The notes under the pieces: generated by a model | What the model was told of the DNA's origin: nothing | Databases searched by the model: none | What the model saw: the letters and a program-made list of their open reading frames with translations, nothing else | Translations under genes and position numbers: made by a program | Shown: positions 32,628 through 42,700 of the stretch, piece by piece | How positions within the stretch are numbered: the stretch's first letter is position 1 | How the letters are laid out: every line of letters begins with the position of its first letter | Assembly (NCBI RefSeq): GCF_036850765.1 | Contig: NC_089496.1 | Span: 45,431,613 to 45,495,612, forward strand | DNA length: 64,000 bases | DNA from: Saccopteryx bilineata | Taxonomy: Eukaryota; Chordata; Mammalia; Chiroptera; Emballonuridae | Reading direction: 5' to 3'

Positions 32628-33251
32628 TTTTTTTTTTTTACAGGGACAGAGAGAGGGGGGGATAGACAGGGACAGACAGACAGGAATGAAGAGAGATGAG
32701 AAGCATCAATCATCAGTTTTTCGTTGCGACACCTTAGATGAGGGGTCCCCAAACTACGGCCCGCGGGCTGCATGCGGCCCCCTGAGGCCATTTATCCGGC
32801 CCCCACCGCACTTCTGGAAGAAGCACCTCTTTCATTGGTGGTCAGTGAGAGGAGCATAGTTCCCATTGAAATACTGGTCAGTTTGTTGATTTAAATTTAC
32901 TTGTTCTTTATTTTAAATATTGTATTTGTTCCCGTTTTGTTTTTTTACTTTAAAATAAAATATGTGCAGTGTGCATAGGGATTTGTTCATAGTTTTTTTA
33001 TAGTCCGGCCCTCCAGTGGTCTGAGGGACAGTGAACTGGCCCCCTGTGTAAAAAGTTTGGGGACCCCTGCCTTAGATGTTCATTGATTGCTTTTTCATAT
33101 GTGCCTTGACCGCGGGCCTTCAGCAGACTGAGTAACCCCTTGCTTGAGCCAGACAAGCCCGCGCTCAAGCTGGTGACCTCGGGGTCTCAAACCTGGGTCC
33201 TTTCACATCCTAGTCCGACACTCTATCCACTGTACCACCGCCTGGTCAAGC
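32628..33251 (-). mobile_element. Type B SINE interrupted by a hAT
   Basis: Reverse copy with a perfect 15-bp TSD TAATTTATGCTATTC at 32613-32627 and 33252-33266. The hAT element split it inside CACCTTAGTTGTTCATTG. Without the insert it is about 285 bp. Confidence 0.95.
32740..33069. mobile_element. Non-autonomous hAT transposon (copy 4, short form)
   Basis: 330 bp with terminal AGGGGTCCCCAAAC (first base C changed to G) and GTTTGGGGACCCCTG. The 8-bp TSD CCTTAGAT is exact at 32732-32739 and 33070-33077. Inserted into a type B SINE, so the short hAT form was mobile after type B SINEs had spread. Confidence 0.96.
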
Positions 33252-33266
33252 TAATTTATGCTATTC

Positions 33267-34836
33267 AATCATTTATGGGAACTAACAAGTTTTATAAAAC
33301 TGCATTTCTGAAGCAACGCCTTTAATCCCCACCTATCACCTTCCATATCTTATCAGCAGATGCTTGACTTGAAGGGACATACACACACAAACTGCCATTG
33401 AGAGGTTTATCATATGGTGGTTGCTAAATTATTTTCCACAATTAATTTGTTTAAGAGGCAAGCCACACACCACAATTAGAGTCAAGCAAAACCCTCATCA
33501 AGAACGTGCTGACCTTCTGTGTATCATTCCAATTTCAGTACATATGTTGCCTAAACAAGCACGAGAAATGACACTCTTTAACAAGGGCTTGACATTCCCA
33601 GTTATTTCCATTCACAAGTTCCTAGGAAACTAAACATTTTAAAGTAAAAATAAGAAAGGTAGAGCATCCTATGATGAACGCTGTTTTACTCCAATATTAA
33701 TTCATATCTTCTATATCAGCACCCATCAAGTTTTATTCAATCAGTGTATATCATACATACTTCCTGTCCTTTGCAGTTGCAAAATGAGTTACGTTCAGTG
33801 TCTATGAGCAATGTAGACACAACACACACACACTCAGTTACGAGCAGTATGCCCTTTAAATACAGCCTACTCAGACACTAGTTCATTGAAGCCATCTGAC
33901 TACTCAAGGCGTGGAAAGGTTAAGTCATAATATCACGTGACAAGCAAGAGGGTAAGTATAAACGTCAGAGCAGCAGGTATCCTTGCCCTGGGTGCCCAGG
34001 GGTGGAGGAAGATGCCTGCACTGTGAGCTGCACCCAGGCCTTCTCCCCTGGGGCCCCAGCACACGTCCCCAAGCTGCCCGACGAGCTGCTGAGAGCTGCT
34101 GCCCAGCTGAGGGGCCGACCCATCCTGGAAAAGCCACCCCAACCAGGGGACGTGCCCTGTTCTACACAGCTGCCCTCTCTCCAGCTCTCCACGTCCTGGA
34201 GGTGGCTTGAGACCTCAGCCACGCTACACAACCGAACCCTAAAGCCAGAGGTTTCCCAGATCCAAACTGCTCTCCCCTCACGGGCCCAGGAAATCCAGGG
34301 CCTTCCCTGCTTGCATGGTAATCTTCACCCTGCCCGGGCCGGGGAATGCCCTGGCCAGCAGCCAGAGGGCTCTCTGAAGGACATGGCTGGTGACAGCAGC
34401 GGCACCCAAACAGATGTCCCATGGAGATGTGTATGGAAGTATCTAAAATAGCTAAAATAAGAAGAACACCTATAAGAAATACAATTTGGAACAGGCCAGT
34501 AGAGCGCAGGAGTCATCGCTGAAGCCGTGAGCTGCAGCGTGATATACACACGTCAGGATTTTTAAAGGGCCCCAGTTCCATTTCCCTGCATCCAGGCGAC
34601 TTCCTCCCCACGAATCCTCGAAACCCAAGATGTGTGATCGATCATTAGTGTTTCCTGAAGTCTCCTAAACGTGAAGGGCCCGTTTACCCTCTGCTTGCGC
34701 TGGGAGAAGTCACCTTGAACAGAAGCGCAGCCGTGCACGTGTGGCCCGCGCAGATAAGAGGGCATCACGTGTCTACATTTCTCTGTGGGGCCCGGAAGAG
34801 CTGGGAGTACTTAACTGGCCACAGATGACGAAGCCC
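33267..34836. other. Unique sequence, GC-rich part at 33,965-34,430
   Basis: The GC-rich part carries a 149-codon plus frame (34,002-34,451) and overlapping minus frames. I recognise no domain, no convincing start context and no splice structure, so I do not call a gene. An old processed pseudogene cannot be excluded. The remainder is AT-rich unique DNA. Confidence 0.45.
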
Positions 34837-34851
34837 ACGTTCATCAAATTA

Positions 34852-35165
34852 ATGTATATTTTTATTTATTTATTTATTTTTTGCAGAGACAGAGAGAGAG
34901 AGTCAGAGAGAGGGATAGATAGGGGCAGACAGACAGGAACAGAGAGAGATGAGAAGCATCAATCATCAGTTTTTCGTTGTGACATCTTAGTTGTTCCTTG
35001 ATTGCTTTCTCATATGTGCCTTGACCGTGGGCCTTCAGCAGACCGAGTAAGCCCTTCCTCAAACCAGATGAGCCTGCACTCAAGCTGGCGACCTCAGGGT
35101 CTGGAACCTGGGTCCTCCGCATCCCAGTCCAATGCTCTATCCACTGCGCCACTACCTGGTCAGGC
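34852..35165 (-). mobile_element. Type B SINE
   Basis: Perfect 15-bp TSD ACGTTCATCAAATTA at 34837-34851 and 35166-35180. The tail (left) is a TTTA microsatellite; the head ends CTACCTGGTCAGGC. A short internal deletion removes the GACCTTGGGTCCAAGC part. Confidence 0.96.
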
Positions 35166-35187
35166 ACGTTCATCAAATTAGACTGGA

Positions 35188-35364
35188 GCCTGACCTGTGG
35201 TGGCGTAGTGGATAAAGCGTCAAACTGGAAACACTGAGGTTGCCGGTTCAAAACCCTGGCTTGCCTGGTCAAGGCACATATGGGAGTTGATGCTTCCTGC
35301 TCCTCCCCTTTCTCTCTCTCTCTCTTTCTTTCTCTCTCCCCCCTAAAATGAATGAATGAATGAA

Positions 35365-35399
<35 letters not shown>

Positions 35400-35428
35400 A
35401 ATAAAATAAAATAAAATAAAATAAAAAA
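35188..35428 (+). mobile_element. Type C SINE with AAAT/AATG tail
   Basis: Head GCCTGACCTGTGGTGGCGTA, then TTGCCTGGTCAAGGCACATA, TGGGAGTTGATGCTTCCTGC, a CT-rich part and a long GAATGAAT/AAATAAAT/AAAAT tail. The TSD ATTAGACTGGA is at 35177-35187 and 35429-35439. Inserted at the edge of the previous SINE's TSD. Confidence 0.94.
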
Positions 35429-35439
35429 ATTAGACTGGA

Positions 35440-36725
35440 GGTAGCTGCCCTTCAGGTGTTGTTTTAGGCAGCTGTTCCGTTATTCACAAGTAAACCTGAG
35501 CCCTCAGTTTATAACAATCCCTCCACGTCGTGACCTTTTTGCATAGCTGAATCCCATAACCTTGGAAGCCACCAATACTTCCCTCTCAGGTTATCTTTGG
35601 ACAGAGAGGATAGTTTGGTGGCAACAGACACAAAGGAAAAAAAAAAATCTTGGTTTTCAAGATCAAAAGAATATTCCTTACATTGATGAAAACCTTAGAG
35701 ATATACAGATGTCCTACCTAACAGCAGCCAGCAAGTGGCCTTGTTAATTTCTACTTAAGTAAATGAGTTGTTAAAAGCAGGGGAAAAAAATTCTAGGCTC
35801 CCATCTGAAATCTTCTACCTGATTTCTAGCTTCTCTGGGGAAAGAAACAAAGATTCGTGCCAAAGCCAAAAGCAAATGACCGACTAGTTCTCCCGTCAGC
35901 GACCCAGCTGCCTGTCTTCTCTAACGTGCCCCAAATCTATCGTCCCAGCGTCTCCTCCCACGCCTCCGCCTCCCCGGCAGACAGGACGTCTCCCACAACC
36001 CTCCCCCCACCCCCGGACTGCCCACCGCATCGGGAACACGCTCTGCGGCTCAGCCGGTGTTAATCTGAACACGGCCTACCAGCACGGGGCCGCGGCGACC
36101 CGGGTCGGCCTAACAGGGAGTGCTGAGCCACGCGGCAGCCTGGAGCCCTTTCTGGTCTCTCCCGCCTCAAGCTGGGCCGGGGAGCGGGAATTACGGAACT
36201 CCCCCGCTTTCCCCCCCCCCCCCCTCAGATCTAGAGAAGAAGAGGAGACAGGCTGGGGGACCGCAGGGCTTGAGATGTCAGTGCAGCCAACCTGCCAATA
36301 GTTCTCCAGATACAAACAGATATAACGTTTATGGAGCACTGCTTCTAAGGTTAGGTCAGCCCTGGAGCACCTCCCAGCCAAGAACAATGCATTCATTCAT
36401 TCAGTGTCTATTTAACCAGTCCCTGCATAGGTGTACACAGGTGTAGGCAGATACCTTGCAGTATGCCAAACCTAGTCAACTCCTAGTTAGTCTGAACCCA
36501 CCGAAGTGTGAACTTGTATTCACTAACATGATGGGGTTCCTTTATGTAAGTGACACTGCAGGCACTCTGAACACATCAGTCTACTGATAGCCTATCTAAA
36601 AATACATCCCCCTTCCCTTCACCAGAAAAAAAATCAGTTATATTTATACTTAAAGAGGCAGATGTCCCTTTCCTAGGAAGGCTTTCCAATACCACCCCAC
36701 CCCCCCGCAGTCTTCTTAAAAGGGT
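35440..36725. other. Unique non-coding sequence
   Basis: GC-rich and CpG-bearing at 35,930-36,200, with a C run at about 36,212-36,226. No exon recognised. A short L2-like string (CATTCATTCATTCAGTGTC) is at about 36,391. Confidence 0.5.
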
Positions 36726-36729
36726 CTCC

Positions 36730-37125
36730 AGCTCTATCTCCCACCACAGCCCCCTGCTCTGCACCCTCCGGAGCTGCACCCCCTTGGCTCAGTTCCTGTC
36801 TTTCGCAGTCAGCTCCTTTCTGCCTCAGGGCTTTTGCACAAGCAGCCTGCTCGCCTGAAATGTTACATCCCATATTGAAACTCATAACCACCCCTAGCAC
36901 CACAGCCCCGAGGGCTCAGCCCTTCACTGAAGTCAGCCTCACCACCCTTCAGATCACAGGTGAGCCAGGAAAGCCACCCCTGGTCCCCTCTACTCATACC
37001 CTCACATTACATGCCTTTCCTTCCCAAACCATCTTTATTTATCATTGTAACCACAGTGACCAGCTCAATGGCACACAGTAGGCCTAGAATGTAGGCTAAT
37101 GCTGAATGAATGAATGACCTTCTCT
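36730..37125 (+). mobile_element. L2 LINE 3' end
   Basis: CTGCCTCAGGGCTTTTGCAC, then CTGAAGTCAGCCTCACCACC, CCTTTCCTTCCCAAACCATC and the end CACACAGTAGGCCTAGAATG with TGAATGAATGAATG. Typical diverged L2. Confidence 0.78.
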
Positions 37126-37319
37126 ATAGTATCTGTGTCACTGAATTCCAATTGCCCGTTTGTATACTGACTCCAAAGCCTGGTCCCTGCCAGCCATCTC
37201 AGAGTCAAACACTTTTCCACAATTCATCTAAAAAGAGAAATGGACATTCATACCCATCACCTACATACACACTTTGTGTAGCCATCTAGTAACAGTGGAG
37301 GATAAAAATAAGGATGTTG

Positions 37320-37688
37320 GCCCTGGCCAGTTGGCTCAGCGGTAAAGCTGAGCATATGGAAGTACCAGGTTTGATTCCCGACCAGGGCACACAGGAGAAG
37401 CGCCCATCTACTTCTCTACCCTTCCCCCTCTCCTTTCTCTCTATCTCTCTCTTCCCCTCCTGCAGCTAAGGCTCCGCAGCTAAGGCTCCATTGGAGCAAA
37501 GTTGGCCCGGGTGCTGAGGATGGCTCCATGGCCTCCGCCTCAGGCGCTAGAATGGCTCCAGCCGCAATGGAGCAACGCCCCAGATGGGCAGAGCGTCGTC
37601 TCCTGGTGGGCATGCCGAGTGAATCCCAGTCGGGCGCATGCGGGAGTCTGTCTGACTGCCTCCCCTCTTCAAACTTTGTGGGGGGGGG
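37320..37688 (+). mobile_element. Type A SINE, older subfamily
   Basis: Head GCCCTGGCCAGTTGGCTCAG with several losses in the anticodon-like region, body AAAGTTGGCCCGGGTGCTGA, and a G-rich end instead of poly-A. The likely TSD AAGGATGTT/AAGGATCTT is imperfect. Confidence 0.92.
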
Positions 37689-37977
37689 AAGGATCTTAAG
37701 ATCCTAAGGCTGATGACTCTCATATATTACAGAGGCCATGAAAAAGTGGCTTTAAATATACCTAAGAAAGTTAACAAACATAAAGGGAGGAGGCATGAAG
37801 TATTAGTGGATGTTTCTGATCAACTCTGACTTGACCAGAAAAGTCATAACCAAAACATCCCATTTCCTGACTGCTTCTCAGTTGATGTTTCAGTCAGTTG
37901 TTTTGACCACTGGGTAGGACCCAAACCGAGTGAACTAGAGACAGCAATGTACCACACACAGCTTCTCGGTTAGTGCC

Positions 37978-38364
37978 CATTATGGTCTGAACTGTGTTCC
38001 CCCAAAATCTGCATGTTCAAGTTCTAACCCCCAATACCTCAGAATGTGACCTGAGTTTAGAGAGGGGCCTTTAAAGCAGTGATTCGGTTAAAAATGAGGC
38101 CCTTCGGGTGGGCTCTGTTCCCACCCAACTGATGACCTTCTCTCGGAAAATGGGACCGGGACACAGACACCCAGAGGACAGGGCACGTGAAGACAGGGAG
38201 ATGGTCACCTACAAGCCAAGGAGAGAGGCCTCAGAGGAAACCAACCCTGCCGGCACCTTGATCTTGGACTTCTAGTCTCCAGAATTGTGAGAAAATTAAT
38301 CTCAATTGTTTGAGCCACCCACTCTGTGGTACTCTGTAATAGCAGTCCCAGCAAACCAATACAG
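37978..38364 (+). mobile_element. MaLR solo LTR (MST/MLT1 type)
   Basis: Nearly complete: TATGGTCTGAACTGTGTTCC, GAGGGGCCTTTAAAGCAGTG, AAGCCAAGGAGAGAGGCCTC, CGGCACCTTGATCTTGGACT and the end AGCAAACCAATACAG. Old, non-functional LTR without internal sequence. Confidence 0.88.
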
Positions 38365-38449
38365 CGCCTAAGCAGCTCTTGAGGAAAAGAAAGAAATTTC
38401 TGCCTAGTACCCCCTGCCCACCCCACTCTTTAATCCCAGGTGTCGCCTT

Positions 38450-38595
38450 CTCCCCAGTGCCATCCTTTCTTCTTTATTTGACAAAGGAGGACACTGAGGC
38501 ACAGAGCCCCAGAGAGGCCAAAACAGAATTTGACCCCAGAGCCGTCTGCTTCCAGATCTCATGTCCTACTCTTTCACACTATACCTTCAGATCCA
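38450..38595 (+). mobile_element. MIR SINE fragment
   Basis: GACAAAGGAGGACACTGAGG, CACAGAGCCCCAGAGAGGCC and ACCCCAGAGCCGTCTGCTTC follow the MIR core and 3' part. Confidence 0.72.
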
Positions 38596-38633
38596 AAAGA
38601 CCAAAGTAAATATAAAATTTGAGAGCAGATTCT

Positions 38634-38964
38634 TTTTTTTTTTTTTTACAGAGACAGAGTGAGTCAGACAGAGGGATAGTTAGGGACAGACAGACGGGAA
38701 TGGAGAGAGATGAGAAGCATCAATCATTAGTTTGTCGTTGTGACACCTTGGTTGTTCATTGATTGCTTTCTCATATGTGCCTTGACCAGGGGCCTTCAGC
38801 AGACCGAGTAACCCCTTGCTCGAGCCAGCGACCTTGGGTCCAAGCGGTGAGCTTTGCTCCAACCAGGTGAGCCTGTGCTCAAGCTAGTGACCTTGGGGTC
38901 TCGAACCTGGGTCTTCCTCATCCCAGTCCGATGCTCTATCTACTATGCCACCGCCTGGTCAGGC
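38634..38964 (-). mobile_element. Type B SINE
   Basis: Reverse copy with an exact 14-bp TSD TGAGAGCAGATTCT at 38620-38633 and 38965-38978, and a head ending CCGCCTGGTCAGGC. Confidence 0.96.
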
Positions 38965-39116
38965 TGAGAGCAGATTCTAATTTGCTTTAGTCAGCCTTTA
39001 GAAAATAGGCAAGATCACCACTCCAGCCAAGCTGAAGAACTGCATGGGTTTGTATGCATTGCCCAAATAATGTGACTGAAACGCTGTGAAACAGATGAGA
39101 ACAGAAACTAATTTGT

Positions 39117-39497
39117 AGCCTTGGCCAGTTGGCTCAGTGGTAGAGCATCAGCCTAGTGTGTAGAAGTCTTGGGTTTGATTCCCGGTCAGGCCACACGGGA
39201 GAAGTGACCATCTGCTCTTCCACCACTCCCCTCCCCTTCCTTTCTCTCTCTCTTTCTCTCTCTTCTCCTTCCGCAGCCATGGCTTGAATGGTTCAAGCAA
39301 CTTGGCCCTGGGTACTGAGGAAGGCTCCATGGCCTTACCTCAGGCGCTGAAGTAGCTGGGTTGCCGAGCAACGGAGCAGTGGACCCAGATGGGCAGAGCA
39401 TTGCCAGTAGGAGCCTTGCCAGGAGGATCCTGGTTTGAGTGCATGAGGGAGAGGTGTCTGTCTCTGCCTCCCCACCTCTCACATTAAAAAAAAAAAA
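39117..39497 (+). mobile_element. Divergent type A SINE
   Basis: Head GCCTTGGCCAGTTGGCTCAG with B box GGTTTGATTCC, and a diverged body without the CCACCAGGGGGCG unit. The TSD is imperfect: GAAACTAATTTG (39105-39116) against GAAACAAATTTG (39498-39509), consistent with an older insertion. Confidence 0.9.
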
Positions 39498-39509
39498 GAA
39501 ACAAATTTG

Positions 39510-40867
39510 CTTTTTAATGAACATTTTGACCAGATCAGTACTACAAAATGCTAAACTACAAAATGTTATTACAAGTTAAATACCACTGTCTGGTGATTGG
39601 TTCAAAGAGGCACTATAAGTAGCTGAAAATGTATTTTCTCTTCATGAGAGCAGGAGCCTATTAGGTAAAATAATCAAGAATATTTTAATTGAACTGCATA
39701 AAGAACAGAACCTGGTCGAGCCCACAAACCACAGAGAAACAGAGAGAAGTAAAATAACGCTGAATGCTCAATCAGCCGTTTGTCACTTTCTGAATAGTGA
39801 CTAATATTCTAATCATTAGTTGCCACACTGAGAAGGTACAATTATGGAACAGGGATGATTGCTTTCATTTTTTTTGTTGTTGTTAACCTACAGTTTGTGA
39901 GGTCTTTACAAAAATATGATTTAGGACCCCATAAGCTATAAAGGAAAAAATGATTAACAGTTAAAATTCAGTTTTCCCCACTAAAACATTTTTTTTAAAA
40001 AAAAGCTTTGAGGTTGTATTGACAGATATGACTAACAACTGTAATCACAGAAGTAAATTTAGTTAAACGATAATTTATCTGTCACAATTTACTGAAGGAG
40101 AAAAGTGCAGCACAAGCAGCTGAATTGTGAAGTTAAATGCAAGCAAAGAGAGAAGCCATTTTTTAATGAAATGTAGAGCATTATTAATTGGTTTCCTAGC
40201 AACAGCCAGGCTAAAATTACTTAACATGTCTGCTCAATCATATGCAAATATAAGTGTTATCCCTTAAATGTTGATTATAAGTTGGCCTTTTCAGATGCAA
40301 ATCCAATGTGTAAAGTGAATGTAAATGTTGACAATGCTGATAAAATTTTTAAAAAAGATCCCATGATTAACAATATTCTGGCGTTAAAAGCACAGGAGTT
40401 AAGTCAAACTCTTCCCCACTGACCCACTGCAAGCTGCCTGGGCCACCATCTTTGTTTACCTGTTCCTCCCTGCCTCACCTCACCCCTGCTCTCACCCCAG
40501 CGCAAGCACCGGGGATAACTAACAAAACGATTTGTCTAGGCTTTGCCGAATCACACTGCAACTGCTCCTCATCAGTGCTACATGATGGACGGATGATGCG
40601 TTCAGCCTGGAGTTCAATCGGATGCGGCAGGGGGCTTGCCAACCCCAGGACACAGGCTGGTCTGGTTGCAGATAAAACCAGACACTGACGAGTCTCCATC
40701 GGAGGACATATAGACACGTTCCCTTCCAAACTGCCAAAGAAGGCACTCCTTCCACTTCGTTCCAGCCTTGTCCTGCAAGTCAAGAAAGGCTCAGGGGACA
40801 GAGGCACCAAGATGGGTGGGATGCCTCTAGGGGCAGAAAGGGTGGAGCCCCCTCAAAATCACCATCG
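39510..40867. other. Unique AT-rich sequence, candidate conserved element
   Basis: Single-copy DNA. 39,730-40,380 contains two exact octamers ATGCAAAT (40242-40249 and 40295-40302), an RFX-like GTTTCCTAGCAAC (40191-40203) and several TAAT cores. This composition is typical of vertebrate conserved enhancers, but conservation cannot be seen from one sequence. 40,440-40,860 is GC-richer with no exon recognised. Confidence 0.5.
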
Positions 40868-40872
40868 GGCCC

Positions 40873-41416
40873 TGTATGTCAAATAAGTTTGCAGATGCGA
40901 TGGATGTTTGCTCGCTTTGGGTGTGGGAGACAGGCTGTAAGCTGGCAAAGTCATTATAGCCTAAGGCTTCGTCTTTCCCTCCCTTCTAATACTAAGGTCT
41001 TTAAAACGAAGCTCCCCCCCCCCTTGACTGTCACATAATAGGGGGTGGTGCACTCTTATGAGGAATCCCATTTATGCCTCAGATAAATGGCTTTGTATCA
41101 GAGACTTCCTTATTTGTATATTGACTTAAAGGCTTTAATTTTCTACACTATAAAATGAAGCTGACTAGGGGCTCTTGCGCTCTCAGATCCTGCCATCAGC
41201 ATTGCAGAGGCCTGGCCTCCCCGATCCCTTGCCCTCTATGGGAAAAGCAGGTTTTCTGCTTTTTCCTTGGCTTTCCTTGTGGCTTGCCTGTCTTGGTGAG
41301 ACACCAATAAACAGAATGGCCCACCATCCTCTGACTCCACCAGTTTCTTTACCGTCTGCCCGAATTCAATGAGAACCTGCATGTGAATGGCCACGAATGC
41401 GGCCCCTTGCCATAAA
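40873..41416 (+). mobile_element. Solo LTR of an endogenous retrovirus (copy 1)
   Basis: Starts TGTATGTCAAATAAG and ends at CCATAAA (the usual CA end is mutated). Exact 5-bp TSD GGCCC at 40868-40872 and 41417-41421. A TATA-like CACTATAAAATGAAG lies near 41,147-41,161 and an AATAAA signal (CACCAATAAACAGAATG) near 41,308. Only regulatory LTR sequence remains, no viral genes. It is the most diverged of three related LTRs here. Confidence 0.87.
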
Positions 41417-41449
41417 GGCCCCAAAATACCCTAGCAATACACCACTCCA

Positions 41450-41498
41450 AGCAAAATGCAACAAATATTTATTACATAGTTACAATTTGTCAGGCATG
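41450..41498 (-). mobile_element. L2 3' end fragment, part 1
   Basis: CAACAAATATTTATTACATA and TTTGTCAGGCATGATCTAGG match the reverse complement of the L2 end. It is interrupted at ATCTAGGT by the hAT and resumes at 42,556. Confidence 0.75.
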
Positions 41499-41506
41499 AT
41501 CTAGGT

Positions 41507-42555
41507 CAGGGGTCCCCAAACTTTTTACACAGGGGGCCTGTTGGGCAGATAAAATATATTATGCTCACTTTGTTAAAGATGGCGCTGCCCACATGGAAGT
41601 TGTCACCCAGGTGATATTAATGTGTGTTGGGGGCGGGCTGTGGGCAGGCAGGATCCTTGTAGCCTGGGGCTTGGTTTTAGGACTAAGCCTTTACCATCCT
41701 TTTTGATGTGGGGTGGTGCAATCCCATCATGCCTTAGAGAAGTGACTTTGTGTTAGAGACTTCCCCTATTTTGTATATTGGATTAAAGGTTATAAATCTA
41801 CACTATAAAGTGGGAGCCCAACGGGAGCTTGCTCTCTTGGTTCCTGAGATTAGCATTAGAGGAGACAGCAGAGAGCAGAGAGCAAAGAAAGGCCACGTGG
41901 AGGAGGCCAGGAGAAGCAGCTAAGATGGCAGAATGTTGAGTGAGAAGCCAGTTTGTGCAGAGTTTGTGCAGGGAGAAGGAAGGAGATGGGGAACAGAGGT
42001 GAATAAGGCTGGTGAGCTAGAAACCTTTGATTCTAGGAAACTCGAGTAAGTCAGTAGCTTTGTGAGCACTGAATGTGAGTGGGTTTTGGAGCCCAGTGTG
42101 TGTTTTTACTTGCCCGCTGGGTGCAAGCTAGGATTAAAGATGATGGCCCATCAGTTTTTGGCTCCGTTGTTTCTTTACCGACTGTCCGAATCCAATGCAA
42201 ACCTGCATGGGCCAGGCAGCTGTGATGGTGGCCCTGGCCACTGGCTTTACAGGGCCAGTTCACTGTCCCTCAGACCGTTGGAGGGGCGGACTATAAAAAA
42301 AACTATGAACAAATCCCTATGCATACTGCACATATCTTATTTTAAAGTAAAAAAACAAAACAGGAACAAATACAATATTTAAAATAAAGAACAAGTAAAT
42401 TTAAATCAACAAACTGACCAGTATTTCAATGGGAACTATGCTCCTCTCACTGACCACCAATGAAAGAGGTGCCCCTTCCGGAAGTGCGGCGGCGGACGGA
42501 TAAATGGCCTCAGGGGGCCGCATGCGGCCCGTGGGCCGTAGTTTGGGGACCCCTG
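41507..42555. mobile_element. Non-autonomous hAT transposon (copy 5) split by an LTR
   Basis: Termini CAGGGGTCCCCAAAC and GTTTGGGGACCCCTG with an exact 8-bp TSD ATCTAGGT at 41499-41506 and 42556-42563. Without the inserted LTR and its TSD it is 331 bp, matching the short form. The LTR landed only 32 bp from the left end. Confidence 0.96.
41539..42251 (+). mobile_element. Solo LTR of an endogenous retrovirus (copy 2)
   Basis: TGTTGGGCAG to CTTTACA, 713 bp, exact 5-bp TSD GGGCC at 41534-41538 and 42252-42256. TATA-like CACTATAAAGTGGGAGCCC near 41,801. A poly-A-type signal appears as GGATTAAAGATG near 42,131. Shares long blocks with copies 1 and 3, for example CAGTAGCTTTGTGAGCAC and GGAGCCCAGTGTGTGTT. 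No internal viral region. Confidence 0.93.
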
Positions 42556-42700
42556 ATCTAGGTGCTGGACAGCAGTGAATAAGGAAAAAAATTCCTATCT
42601 TTACCTGTGTTAGTGAAGAGAAGAGAGAAATAAACCAAGAAACACATAAACAATAACATTTCAGGGAGTATTGAAATAATAGGAAGAAAAAAGTGAGCTG
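42556..42700 (-). mobile_element. L2 3' end fragment, part 2
   Basis: ATCTAGGTGCTGGACAGCAG with TGAATAAGG continues the L2 begun at 41,450. The 3' boundary is vague. Confidence 0.65.

Noticed and set aside
34002..34451. Exon or processed pseudogene
   Set aside because: GC-rich and open for 149 codons, but I recognise no protein family, poly-A tail or TSD. Left as unclassified.
40868..42256. The two neighbouring LTRs as ends of one provirus
   Set aside because: Each has its own perfect and different 5-bp TSD, only 122 bp lie between them, and the second sits inside a separate hAT.
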